Source: Leptodactylus fallax (Eukaryota > Chordata > Amphibia > Anura > Leptodactylidae). From it: DNA of 64,000 bases. Positions 24,470-36,329 of this stretch are shown piece by piece (position 1 is the first letter of the stretch; each line of letters opens with the position of its first letter). The stretch covers positions 9,296,001-9,360,000 of the forward strand of contig CAMRHE010000012.1 of the NCBI GenBank assembly GCA_947044405.1, given 5' to 3'. The notes under the pieces are model-generated. The model did no database searches, had not been told where the DNA came from, and worked only from the letters and a program-made list of their open reading frames with translations. Both the position numbers and the translations under genes were made by a program.

Positions 24470-24612
24470 AACTGTCTAAAGCAAAACTATCTTAGTTGCC
24501 TATAGCAAGGAATCACAATGCAGCTTTAATTTTTCCGGAGCAGAATACAAAATAAAAGCTGTGCTGTGATTGGTTTCTATACGCAACTATAACTGTTTTG
24601 CTTTTACAGAAA
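24470..24612. repeat. Foldback MITE-like hairpin
   Basis: The left half (aaagcaaaactatcttagtt, then gcctatagcaaggaatcac) is the imperfect reverse complement of the right half (gtgattggtttctatacgc, then aactataactgttttgcttt). The unit forms one long hairpin. Confidence 0.7.
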
Positions 24613-24645
24613 TAGCGATGATAAGAAATAGAGCACTGAAAGATA

Positions 24646-26268
24646 CACTGGGTACGGTAAGTATTCAGCCCCCTTTAAATTTTTCACTCTTTGTTTCATT
24701 GCAGCCATTTGCTAAAAGCAAAAAAGTTCATTTTATTTCTCATTAATGTACAATCAGCACCCCATCTTGACAGAAAAAAAAACAGAAATGTAGATATTTT
24801 TGCAAATTTATTAAAAAAGAAAAACTGAAATATCACATGGGCATAAGTATTCAGACCCTTTGCTGTGACACTCATATTTAACTCACATGCTATCCATTTC
24901 CTTCTGATCCTCCTTGAGATGGTTCTACTCCTTCATTGGAGTCCAGCTGTGTTTAATTAAACTGATTGGACTTGATTAGGAAAGGCACACACCTGTCTAT
25001 ATAAGACCTCACAGCTCACAGTGCATGTCAGAGCAAATGAGAATCATGAGGTCAAAGGAACTGTCCAAGGAGCTCAGAGACAGAATTGTGGTAAGGCACA
25101 GATCTGGCCAAGATTACAAAAGAATTTCTGCAGTACTCAAGGTTCCTAAGAGCACAGTGGCCTCCATAATCCTTAAATGGAAGAGGTTTGGGACGACCAG
25201 AACTCTTCCTAGACCTGGCCGTCCATCCAAACTGAGTAATCATGGGAGAACAACCTTGGTGAGAGAGGTAAAGAAGAACCCAAAGATCACTGTGTCTGAG
25301 CTCCAGAGATGTAGTAGGGAGATGGGAGAAAGTTCCACAAAGTCAACTATCACTGCAGCCCTCCACCAGTCGGGGCTTAATGGCAGAATGGCCTGAAGGA
25401 AGCCTCTCCTCAGTGCAAGACATATGAAAGCCCGCATAGAGTTTGCCAAAAAACACATGAAGGACTCCCAGACTATGAGAAATAAGATTCTCTGGTCTAT
25501 TAGATGAAGATTGAACTTTTTGGTGTTAATTCTAAGCGGTATGTGTGGAGAAAACCAGGCACTGCTCATCACCTGCCCAATACAATCCCAACAGTGAGAT
25601 ATGGTGGTGGCAGCATCATGCTATGGGGGTGTTTTTCATCTGCAGGGACAGGAAGACTGGTTGCAATTGAAGGAAAGATGAATGCGGCCAAGTACAGAGA
25701 TATCCTGGAAGAAAACCTCTTCCAGAGTGCTCTGGACCTCAGACTGGGCCGAAGGTTCACCTTCCAACAAGACAATGACCCTAAGCACACAGCTGAAATA
25801 ACAAAGGAGTAGCTTCGGAACAACTCTGTGACCATTCTTGACTGGCCCAGCCAGAGCCCTGACCTCAACCCAATTGAGCATCTCTGGAGAGACCTGAAAA
25901 TGGCTGTCCACCAACGTTCACCATCCAACCTGACGGAACTGGAGAGGATCTGCAAGGAAGAATGGCAGAGGATCCCCAAGTCCAGATGTGAAAAATTTGT
26001 TGCATCATTCCCAAGAAGACTCATGGCTGTACTAACTCAAAAGGGTGCTTCTACTCAATACTGAGCAAAGGGTCTGAATACTTATGACCATGTGATATTT
26101 CAGTTTTTCTTTTTTAATAAATTTGCAAATTTGTTTTTTTCTGTCAAGATGGGGTGCTGAGTGTACATTAATTAGAAATAAAATGAACTTTTTTGCTTTA
26201 AGCAAATGGCTGAAATGAAACAAAGAGTGAAAAATTTAAAGGGGTCTGAATACTTTCCATACCCACTG
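24646..26268 (+). mobile_element. Tc1-like transposon, full-length but decayed (copy E)
   Basis: TA flanks both sides (24644-24645, 26269-26270). TIRs of roughly 190 bp start CACTGGGTACGG (a change from CAGTGGG) and end ccgtaccc-like. Total length is 1623 bp. A TATATAAG box lies near 24996, shortly before the ATG. Confidence 0.94.
25025..26064 (+). pseudogene. Tc1-like DD34E transposase pseudogene (copy E)
   Basis: From MSEQMRIMRSKELSKELRDR the gene has paired helix-turn-helix and linker. A TGA at 25394-25396 (CGA decayed at CpG) follows HQSGLNGRMA. Near 25498-25505 a one-base deletion destroys the codon of the first catalytic Asp and shifts the frame. From 25504 the core reads on: [37 protein letters not shown] (second Asp). 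A TAG at 25810-25812 replaces a Trp, then 25828-26064 holds [15 protein letters not shown] (Glu) and the natural stop. Spacing is DD34E. Confidence 0.93.
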
Positions 26269-26270
26269 TA

Positions 26271-27312
26271 TATACTCTATATGAATGACACCGTCTTGTG
26301 AGCAGATGAAGAATTATTCATAGTACATTTCTCTATGCTTTAACCGGCATATCTTACAATAGCCTTCAGATTTGTTAGAATAGCATCAACAAACAACACT
26401 GCAATAACATCCAAAAGAAATTGAAAATTTGTAAAATTTCAGGACCACCATAGAATATGCAATTCAAAGGTTATTTAAGAAATTATATACATTTCTTGTA
26501 CAATGTAGGAGACTTCAGAAAGAGGCACTGTTCTCACTTACATCATTGGACTGCAACAAAGAGCGACTGAGCAAACCATCTATCTAATGGAAAGTAGCGA
26601 GCGACCAAGCAATGGTGAAAATAATGGAAGTGGAAGCCAGATCAGATATTTACTGCATATCAAATTATATAATCCCTTTCATCTTTTTTTCTTTAGTAAC
26701 TCTTTATACCAGAGTAACTTTTCAACAATCAATCCAGAAAGTCTACCTGTAGCTCTCTGTAAAATACAGATAGCTTATTGAGATCTTTCCATAATGAGTC
26801 ATTTTGTAGACTATACAGAATATACAATAGAACTTGTCAAATGTGAAATTAGATACATTTGTATAATATGCTCTCATGTTGTTTACATGGCAGTACAAAT
26901 CAAGTGACCTAGTTTTATGCATACTGAGGTCAGTCCCAAGTAAAGTAGTACTATGCTTGGTTAAGTTCCTCATGAATACAGTAAAAGCCCAAGTCAAGCC
27001 TATATTATTTAATACTATGCAGTATATTGGAGCTAGGTGCTATTGAATCATCAGTTGTAGTCCTCAGCTGTGAAACAGTACACTTTTCACTGCCATGGTA
27101 CATCCAAGGGTAACCCATTTTCATGGATCTCAAAGACTTGAGTATATTGATGGATCTGTAAAAATGGCCCAATATATGACATATTCCATTTTTAACTGAT
27201 CAGACAAAGGCCATTAAAATAAAACAAAAAAAATAAAAACAGTTGCGTGAATAGATACATTAATTCCAATGGTGCCATATGATATCTGTTCAAAAATAGA
27301 TAGCACAGCGAT
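26271..27312. other. Unassigned interval
   Basis: No recognised genes or repeats. Short open frames show no domain features. Confidence 0.4.
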
Positions 27313-28640
27313 GAATAGAATAGAATAGAATAGAATAGAATAGAACTTTTATTGAACCCCAAAGGGAAATTAGGTTTTGCACCAACTCCAGTAAAGACAC
27401 CAAACAGTACACTACATAACATTAACAGGATACAAGTAGAGTATGCATACTGATACATACAGCTTGAATTTCTATACAGAGTCTTAGTATGATGAGACAG
27501 CAGACCACAGCTTGTAGAAGCACCACCCCACTCGGTGAGTTCTAACAGATACTGTTGAAGAATGAGATGACTGTCGGGAAGAATGACCTTTTGAACCTTT
27601 TGCTGCTACAGTGAGGTTGAAGGAATCTACTACTGAAGATGATATGGACCTTACTTTTCCCAGAGTTCTCTGCCTCATAGTAGCCTGCCAGTTAATTTAC
27701 GCCCTGTCCTTTAAATCTGCCCTGTTTTATGTCCTAGTATTACCTCCTCATGCTGAAGCTGCATTGAACAAGGCACGCGCTACCACTGATTGGTAGAAGG
27801 TAAGGAGTAGCTCATTGCATAGCTCGAAAGACCAAATTTGCTGGAAGAAAAACAGCCTGCTAGCCCCCCTCTTGTATACCTTCTCAGCCTTCAACCTCCA
27901 GTCGAGTTTGTCATACAGATAAACCCAGATAAACCCTAGTCTTTTCAACCTTCTCGCCCTCAATGCAGACTGGAGTAACCTCCGTCCTGGCATTGCCAAA
28001 GCCCAATAGCATTTCCCTGGGTTTGGACACATTCAGGATTAGTCTGTTGTCTTTGCTCCACACTGCAAAGAACCCCACCAAATCTCGGTATTCCTTATTG
28101 TTCTTTCCAGTCATACTGGAAGACAGATGTATAGACAGTGAAGAGGAATAGCACCAGTACCGTACCCTGTGGTGCCCCAATGACACACATCACTGTGCTC
28201 GAGAAGGTAGGTCCTACTTTGACCTGTTGAAGTCCCTCCGTGAGGCAGTCACCTATTAACCTAACTAAATTATTGGCAACTTCAATTTGGCGTTGTTTGC
28301 TCTCCAGCAGCCCATGCCTAATAGTATTAAACACACTGCTGAAGTCAAAGAAGGTGATGAGCACACTCACTTCACGACCCTCTAGGTAGGAATATGTTCT
28401 GTGCAGAAGGTAAATTAGAACATCCTACACTCCCACTTTTGTAGGCAAATGAAAGCGATCCAGAAACAGAGCCAACCGCCCCCTAAAGTAAGCCAACATT
28501 AGTCGTTTGAACATCCTCATGACCTGTGAGCAATATGACGATAGTCACTCATTTCTTTTTATCCCTTGGTCTTGGGTACAAAGACGATCCAGGATAATCC
28601 TATCATGTTAATAAACTCTTCTTGAAAGGCAACTGGTTCA
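27313..28640 (-). mobile_element. Decayed non-LTR LINE (CR1/L2/Rex-like)
   Basis: The left end is an (AATAG)n tail at about 27313-27345 next to acttttattgaaccccaaag, typical of the 3' end of one vertebrate LINE group. Going right on the minus strand come C-terminal and reverse-transcriptase motifs in reverse order. It fades out upstream near 28640, so it is 5'-truncated or too decayed to follow. The clade is not certain from the sequence alone. Confidence 0.8.
27748..28640 (-). pseudogene. LINE reverse transcriptase remnant
   Basis: Pieces recognisable in several frames are FFDFSSVFNTIRHGLL, IGAPQGTVLVLFLFTVYTS, EYRDLVGFFAVWSKDNRLIL, LNVSKPREMLLGFG, YLYDKLDWRLKAEKVYKRGA and LTFYQSVVARALFNAASA. 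They appear in the order expected of a reverse transcriptase palm, thumb and C-terminal region. The catalytic DD box (expected as SDDSA near 28130) is not seen. Multiple frameshifts and stops make it non-functional. Confidence 0.8.
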
Positions 28641-29389
28641 ATATTTTTTCTGGTAATTATACTTGTTTTATGTTTCTTATTGGTTCTGTCCACCACTTTT
28701 GAGTTATCCAATCCTGTTTGTGTTTGTTATTTTTTTCTCTTTGTGATGTATGAGATTGCTTGTTTACCTCTTACTACTGCATTTACATTGTTCTGAGTCA
28801 CATCTAATCTCCTCTGACGTATAGCATATATGGACACTCTATGTCACTGGTTTGTCTTTGTGCTCATGAGAGTTTAAGTGGTCCCATGGTTTTCAACCTT
28901 TAACTCCTGTACAGTAATCTGGTCTCCCCTGCAGGGAACCAACAAGTATTTTTTTTTTTTTAGGAGTAGTCCCAGTATAGGTGATGCCTGACCCGAGTGG
29001 CTTGAGAGGTAGCAGTGCATAGCTACTGCTGAGGAATGAGAGTAGTAATGATACAGGTGGAAGATATGTGTGAAGTATAGGCACAGGTGGGTAGGTGTGA
29101 GGAAAGTCAGTGAGCTCATGTAGTATCATATTTTATAGAAATTGCAAAATCTTACTACTGAAACTGCAATGACACTGTTTTCTCCTATTTGAAAGTGTCA
29201 GTACATGAAAAGTGCACAGCCAGTTGATACTGGACAGTTAAGACTATTTGCACACAACATAACTAATTTATATATTGGACACTAAATGTAACAGCAGTTA
29301 ACAGCAGGAACTTTAGAAAAAAAAAGTGGTATGGAAACAGGAACAAAGGGTACAAATGTAATATATTATTTGACACCTTTTTGAGTCAT
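28641..29389. other. Unassigned interval
   Basis: No gene recognised. Open frames at 28874-29129 (minus) show no domain. Confidence 0.35.
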
Positions 29390-30067
29390 GACAGGTCCTC
29401 TTTACCCCCTTCCCGAAATCCGCCATACTATTGCAGCGAAAGTTGGGTATTTCTATATGGCATCCACTCAGGAGCTGAGTGGTCACCATAGTCACCATGT
29501 CTCTGCTGTAATCTATAGCAAAGAACTGGCACTGGAGTTTTTTTCGCTGTTTCACCTCTGATAAAAATTTTAATAAAAAGTGATCAAAGTAATAGACATT
29601 TCCCAAAATGGTATAAACAAAAAGTACATCTGGCCCCGCAAAAAATGACGTCCTAAGCATTCCCGTATATGGAAATATAAAAAAGTTACGGGGTGTCAGA
29701 ATATAGTGACTCTAAGAAACAAATTTTTTGCAATGTTTTGGATTTTTTTTCTTTAAGGGATTAAACCATAATAAAACTATATAAATTTGGTATCCTTGGA
29801 ATCGTACCAACCCATAGAATACAGGCAATATGTCGTTTTGGCTGCATAGTGAATGCCATAAAAACAAAGCCCTTAAGAAAGTTGCACAAATACACTTTTT
29901 CTCCAATTCCACTTTTTTCTCCTATTCCAATTCCATGAAGAACAATTTGTCCCGCAAACATTAAGCTCATGTGGCTCTGTGAACGGAAAAATAAAAGTTA
30001 TGGGGTTTGGAGCACTGGAAGTCAAAAATCGAAACAAAAATCAAAAAATCCCTGTGGTGGGAAGGGG
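29390..30067 (-). repeat. Dispersed repeat, ttaaccccttt family
   Basis: Read on the minus strand it begins ttaaccccttcccaccac and continues with gacttccagtgctcc, ccataacttttatttttccg, tgcgggacaaattgttc and gtaccattttggg-like motifs. Weaker relatives in this window are at 15590-15995, 18573-18700 and 53819-54080. No coding capacity is evident. Confidence 0.6.
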
Positions 30068-30071
30068 TTAA

Positions 30072-30419
30072 AGGGAGTCTGTCACCAGAACCCAGCGTAT
30101 CAACCAAGTCCTGCAGATAGATAGGTTAGGGACACCTGAATCAAACAATGTTTTCTCCTTGTGAATTGGTTTCTATATTGCCAAGATATCACTGTTTTTG
30201 TCAATATGCAAATGAGCACTTTGGAGCAAAAAGGGCATTGTCATTGCTCCAAAGAGTTAAACAGCAACACCCTTATTGCTCTAAATAGCTCATTTGCATG
30301 TTGACAAAAAAAGGAGATGTCTTGGCAACTGGGGCACTAATTCACAAGGTGTAAACTGTTAGATTCCGGTGACCCTAACCTATCTACATGTTGGGCTGGG
30401 TTCTAGCGACAGACTCCCT
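30072..30419. mobile_element. TTAA-flanked MITE
   Basis: TTAA flanks both ends (30068-30071, 30420-30423). TIRs are AGGGAGTCTGTCACCAGAAC and, inverted, AGGGAGTCTGTCGCTAGAAC. The centre is a second inverted repeat (tatgcaaatgagcact and agctcatttgcatgttgac). TTAA duplications are typical of piggyBac-type mobilisation, but no transposase is encoded. Confidence 0.8.
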
Positions 30420-30423
30420 TTAA

Positions 30424-32795
30424 GAACAATCCTTAGTACATGTGTCATATTTATAGACATTTATCCTTTCAATAATGTAATATTAAATCATGAATGCAGT
30501 TTATACCAGTAGGAACGGAGTTTTAAGTAAGCAAATCCAAACCACTACACGGTTCATTAGCTTGTGGCGTTAACTCATTCTATTCCTTCTACCATGATTG
30601 AAGTATGAGCCATATGTACTTAGTAAAATGCAATGAAACACGAACATGTTTTTAGATTTAGTATTTGAAATATTGAAAGATATTATCTACTGCTATCCTT
30701 AAAATTATAGCTAGTACAGCCAGCATATTATATCCTATAGTAGGCACATATAATTAAAGGGGTATTTCCAATATACTTTCTCTATTAAAGGAGTATTTGT
30801 GTTAACCTTTTCACTGCCAGGGGTCTCCAGAAATTTTGCACCTCCGGTAGCCAGAGCAATTTTCACAGTTTGGAGATGGACAAATAAAACCTAAATTGCA
30901 ACATTAAAAAATCATGCTAACCCCCCATACCTATATATTTTCTTAAAGTAGACACCTGCAGCATTGTCAGAATGCCACTTGGTACTGTATGTGTACAGGC
31001 ACCTTCATGCAATTTTGATTTAAAGTGAATGTTTTATAAAAAAACAAAAAAACAAAATGGAAATAAATGTATATTAGTTGCTAAAAGTGGAAACCAAACA
31101 AAAAGTTATATGTACCAAACCTTCTAAACACAAAAGTTCAGCATGTGCAGAGTTCATTCATATCACTAAGGCCTACACCTGCATGCACATGTCTTCAGAA
31201 AATCACTAGAACTGGAAGGAACAAAAATCTGCTTTGAAGTTGGAAATGTTAAAAAAGTATCATCCTATAAAATGTAGGGCATGGAAAGCAAGTGAACCCC
31301 TAAACCCTATATATTTTTTGAAAGTAGACAACCTGAAGATTACATGTGTCTCAATGGGTTATCAATAGCCACGTCCACCTTCATGTAACTTTGTGACAAA
31401 CACAAATAATTTTTTGAAAAAATGCACTAAAACACATATTTGCACCTAAAACTCATATTCAATCTTACATCCACACACAAAATACATTTAAAATAAAAGA
31501 TCAAGGTGTACACAATTTACATATACCACAAACATCAGCTACAACAAGAGCTCGTACTCTCAAAAACATTGATACAGAAGACAAGCAAGATTTTGCTGTT
31601 ATTCAGTAATATGTTAAAAATCTATACTGAACCTAGCAAACTGTGACTGTGATACCAAAATCTAACTTTTTTGTGATTGAACAGCATACCGTATATAAAA
31701 ACACAACTTAATATTTCATATATACAACCACCTTCGTGCAACTTTGCAGCAGATTACAAGCAAAAATAGCACAAAAAATTCAAAGTGCAGGCTCAAGCAG
31801 TCCCTTTCTGCAAACAAAATGTATTTTCCAAACAACTGCAATATGTGAGGAATTCAAACGTACCACACATATATATATTTACAGGTGCAGGTGTTAAAGA
31901 AACGCCAAAATCGCAGACATGCACCAACCAATTTTGTGCGTGCAAATTAAATAGGAGTTTACATGAAAATATAATTTTCTAACCCCCTATAAAAATTGTA
32001 ACAATTTATATGTTCATCTCTAGTGATAATTGTTATTACTATTATTTTAGCGTGTAACGGATATCTCTAAAGAGGCGTATTTTACTCTAGAAAGATCAGG
32101 CATGGACAGGGTGAAATGTAAACTTTATTGATGACTTTGTACACGTGTTGTGTAAGTGTTTGGTGCAACTCTTTTGGCGCTGCGACCTGGACAATGGTAA
32201 ACGTCTGGGTCACAGCTCCAATAAACTTCCTGGTTATGTTCAGAGGAGTATTACAGAAGAATAGGAGAGGGGATAACACGGACAGAAGTCCATGCTACCC
32301 GCCCCCCTGGGGTCACATACAGGTTATGCACAGATGATGATGATTTATCATCTCTGTGCAGTCTGAAGGGCTGCTCCTTCCCCCTCCCTCTCATACCACA
32401 GCTCTTGAAATGCTACCTGAGGCAGGAGGGGGGGAGGACACTTTAGAGCCCTATATCTCAGGATTGGTTAGGGCTATGAATCTCATCTTTAAAATGATAC
32501 CAACATCTTCATGATAGCCTTTACAGATTCGGAGAGAATCGCTGTTAAAAACGCTGTCTGGAATTGATATCTGCAATGGGATCTCAATGCTGAATAGTGT
32601 TTTCAACAGTGATGAGATTCTCATCTGTAAAATTAATCCAAAATCATCTTCATAGCCCTAACCAATCCTGAGATATCGGCATTAGTAGTAAGGACATATT
32701 AGATACATCCTAGGATACAGAAGTGTCACCCTGGTAGGACGTATAAATATGTGGTTGGCAGGGACAGTGTTAAAGGAAACATACCTCAAAACATA
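30424..32795. other. Unassigned interval
   Basis: Long stretch without recognised genes. Around 31000-31980 several loosely similar phrases recur (accttcatgcaattttg, accttcatgtaactttgtg, accttcgtgcaactttgcag; also gtgcaaatta and caaacaaaat), suggesting an old degenerate tandem repeat with a period of about 350 bp. At 32455-32700 agccctatatctcaggattgg and its near-inverse ccaatcctgagatatcggc form an imperfect inverted repeat. Confidence 0.45.
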
Positions 32796-32950
32796 CAGTC
32801 ATATGAAAAAGTTTGGGCACCCCTATTAATCTTAATCATTTTTAGTTCTAAATATTTGGGTGTTTGCAACAGCCATTTCAATTTGATATATCTAATAACT
32901 GATGGACACAGTAATATTTCAGGATTGAAATGAGGTTTATTGTACTAACA
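32796..32950 (+). repeat. Solitary Tc1-like TIR fragment (family of copy F)
   Basis: Starts after TA at 32794-32795 with CAGTCATATGAAAAAGTTTG and matches the first 155 bp of the element at 49601-51250 almost exactly, then stops at tgtactaaca. No transposase or second end follows. Confidence 0.9.
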
Positions 32951-32999
32951 GTCAGAAAGTTATTAATATGTGCAATAGATCTTTATTATTAAAATAAAG

Positions 33000-35266
33000 C
33001 AGAATCAAGAGCTATGCTCACCTATATCCCTATATGTGTGAGGCACTTCCTATATCTGATAGCCATGCAATGTCCACCAGCAGCTGTGAGATGGTAGACA
33101 CACTTTGTCCAGTGCTTTTTCTGCAGGTCCCTGTCTGGTTTCATTTTCAGGTTTCCCTGCTCTCTGCTATTGAGCACACAACTGAAAGGGCTAGTAATAG
33201 CCAAACTGACCTGCACTCCAAGAGATGCCATTGATTGATAGTCACAGGGTATTTCACTTGGTATAAGTATATTCCTGCCCACAAAAATGAGAGGAATAGA
33301 GCTGAAGAGAAATAAGTAAGGAGGCTGAAATGGGTAAGAATGATACTACAGCACAGTTTTTATTTTACATTGATAGTGTTAACATAATGGTGTGCATCAC
33401 TTTTGGCAGTTATGTTTATAAATTCATGGGGTAACTGCTTAAATTTCTTATAGATTGAAGTTCTCTGCATGTTATCATTTAATAGGAATTTTCATAGTTT
33501 ACTACCTTGGGATAACACGCTGTCCAGGTCATATGATGGATACACAAGGATAAGTACACAGCTCCATTATATGTCCAATATAATATATATATAATATATT
33601 AATTGTTGTGATCTCAAATGAAAAAAGAAACACATACCATACATATTAGACCATTAATATGCAGTTAAACAAATTTATTTTTACATAAATAATGCCCCTA
33701 TTCCCCAAACTATTTCAATCCCACCCTGAACACAAAAGAAGAATGGAAAAGAAAGAGAAAAATGAAAACGAGAAATAATTTAAAAAAAAAAATAGATATT
33801 GTAGATAGATAGATAGATAGATAGATCTTATGAAGGTAATCTACTTTCTATCCCATTCTGATTTTTATGTAATTCTCCCACAATTTCCATGGATCTTGCT
33901 ATTTCAGAAATGTATTTTGTTGCACATAGCCTGGGTATTGTAGTTGGATTTTGGATTCCAAGGAAAAAGCACACTTTTGGCAAAATAGAAGTGAAACTAA
34001 AAGGATGGGGAAGAAGTCCAGCTGACCCTGAGTAGGAACATCTGCACCACACCATCAAGGGCACTTCAACCACCATCAGCAAGGTGATATCATCACAGGG
34101 TGTAACCCAGGGGAAAATACTACCACAATGACTAACACTGCAGTTTCCCTCATTACTGCACAGTCCTGAGGAGTGTGGGAGGTTTGCTGGAAACAATCGC
34201 AACCATGCTGTAGCAAGACGACTACTACTCACATCATCTCCTTGCTCCTTCCTGGGTTGCTTCAGACAAAAAGGGCCACAATAGGCTATATCAACTTAAA
34301 TAATGTTTATGGGCAGTTTAATTTTATCAGCATTTTACTAGAGCTTAAAAACTTATAAACATCTGTCTTTGACACATTTAGGCATCGTTCACACAAAACC
34401 AGGAAATTATGTCTGAAAAAATCATTACAAAACAGATTCCTAGAGTATGCTGTATTTTGAAAAAAAAAAAGCATCGAACCCCCCAAAAATGCACCAAAAG
34501 CTAGATAATGTATGTAGTGTACTTCACAATTCCATATTGCTCTTCAATTAACATCTGGCTTGGAAAAATGCTGCAAAAAAGTGCTGTCTTTTCTAAAATG
34601 CCATATTTGAAACTACACTAAGTCGTGGCGCCTATAGCCCTATAGGACTAAACGTGAATGTTTCTGGTTAGGCATATTGTGTATTGAAGTTCATTTCTAT
34701 TTCATATATAATTGTTTTTCTCATCAAACATATAACATTGATACGATAATTGAAATAACATAACTGCTGTCTAGACAGTACTCACGATCATTGCAACCTC
34801 ACAGGCAAAATTATTTTTCCGGTTTCACATTTTATAGGGATAAAATATGAGATGAGTTTTCACAATAAGAATTCACATTTTGTAGTACAGAGGATTCCTT
34901 GCTCTTTTCTATACAGAAACCTCAGTTTTCTGAGTGCATTTTAATACGCACTAGTTAATTCAACCTATTTTTTATTCTTTACATAGATCACTGGTCATGA
35001 ACTGCAACACATCACAAGACACTGAGAGGAGAGGAACACAGAGAGAATGAGAGACAGCCTGAGGGAGTAAGATTCCTCCAAGATTCCTCCCTGGAAATGA
35101 ACCAAGATGTGATATAAACCTAGAAAAGCAAGGTTGTTTTTCAGGATATTGCATTTCTCAACTATTTTGCTAAAAGCTGTGCCAAAAAAACCTTAGTACA
35201 ACATTAACAAAGCATCTACAATAGTTTAATTCATATATTCATAGATATTCAGAGATATAGATGTAC

Positions 35267-35299
<33 letters not shown>

Positions 35300-35404
35300 C
35301 CATCTATGGGATGCACACTTATTTTGATAATAGAGGGCTCTGTTCCACTTGGTCATATAGCCACCTCATCAATAATGAATGGAGATTGCATCAGCATAGC
35401 CCTT
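33000..35404. other. Unassigned interval
   Basis: No genes recognised. Contains short GATA runs (about 33803-33828 and 35266-35300) and an A-rich background. The 134-codon frame at 33828-34232 (minus) shows no domain. Confidence 0.4.
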
Positions 35405-35407
35405 TAG

Positions 35408-35597
35408 GACGGGGCCCCACGTAGCATAAACCCTGTGATTTGACTGTGGCGGAAACTCTGTGGCTAAAACTGCAATGTTTTACAGTACCTGAAAAGTGAA
35501 TGGGATTTGAGCTAATCCCATCCACACATTGCAGAAAAATATCAGCAGCAGAAATGCTGCGATTTCAAAAGCGCTCGCTAGTGTTTTCCGTTTAAGT
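35408..35597. mobile_element. TTA-type MITE, truncated by Tc1-like insertion
   Basis: The left end follows TTA (35405-35407) with GGACGGGGCCCCACG, and inner motifs (actgcaatgttttacag, gcgatttcaaaagcgct) match the MITE at 62026-62400. Its right part is missing where the Sleeping Beauty-like element begins at 35599. Confidence 0.65.
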
Positions 35598-35598
35598 A

Positions 35599-36072
35599 CA
35601 GTTGAAGCCAGAAGTATACATACACTATATAAAAAGACACATATGCATGTTTTTCTCACTATCTGACATGAAATCAGAATAAATCTTTCCCGTTTTAGGT
35701 CAATTAGGATTAACAAAATTATTTATACTTGCCAAATGCCAGAATAATGAGAGAGAGAGAATTTTTTAAGGCATTTTTATTACTTTCTGCAAAGTCAAAA
35801 GTTTACATACATTTCATTAGTATTTGGTACCATTGCCCTTAAACTGTATGACTTGGGTCAAATGTTTTGGATATCCTTCCACAAGCTTCTCAATAGTTGG
35901 TAGGAATTTGGGCCCATTCCTCCTGACAGAACTGGTGTAACTGAGCCATGTTTGTAGGCCGCCTTGCTCGCACCTGCCTTTTCAGCTTTGCCCATAAATT
36001 TTCAATAGGATTGAGATCAGGGCTTTGTGATAGCCACTCCAAAACATTGACTTTGTTATCCTTAAGCCACAT
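35599..36072 (-). mobile_element. Sleeping Beauty-like Tc1 element, one-end fragment
   Basis: After TA (35597-35598) the end reads CAGTTGAAGCCAGAAGTATA. A second, related direct repeat (aagtcaaaagtttacatac) lies about 200 bp inside, which is the IR/DR layout of Sleeping Beauty-type elements. The minus-strand transposase C-terminus follows; the rest of the element is lost after 36072. Confidence 0.85.
35818..36072 (-). pseudogene. Tc1-like transposase C-terminal fragment
   Basis: Read from 36072: WLKDNKVNVLEWLSQSPDLN, then PIENLWAKLKRQ, giving the third catalytic residue (Glu) region, then EEWAQIPTNY. A one-base loss near 35890 causes a premature TGA, and the tail continues out of frame to a TAA at 35818. 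The first two Asp residues and the DNA-binding part are absent. Confidence 0.85.
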
Positions 36073-36239
36073 ATATTATACAGTATATACTGTATATCAT
36101 TCCTAGTATAGTACATCTATATTTTCTATAGTATTTGAATCTTCCTCAAATTTACACCATTTTATACTTGGTCTTGTTTGTGCCAGAAAATCTGTGCCAT
36201 AATTGGGCTTTTCAAGTTTTTAAATATGTCTTTGATGTC

Positions 36240-36320
36240 ATAGTGGCCCCTTTAAAATTTTGTACAATTTTGTCTCTCAAACATATTCAATGATGCTGAG
36301 ATTTGGGATCTGGGCTGGAC
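36240..36320 (-). pseudogene. Possible Tc1-like transposase scrap
   Basis: Read on the minus strand, 36280-36315 gives CPAQIPNLSIIE, resembling the WPAQSPDLNIIE motif around the catalytic Glu of Tc1-like enzymes. Nothing else of the element is seen nearby, so the call is tentative. Confidence 0.35.
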
Positions 36321-36329
36321 AATATAAAT

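Noticed and set aside
33828..34232. 134-codon minus-strand open frame
   Set aside because: No domain features; preceded by a GATA run and lacking any supporting structure.
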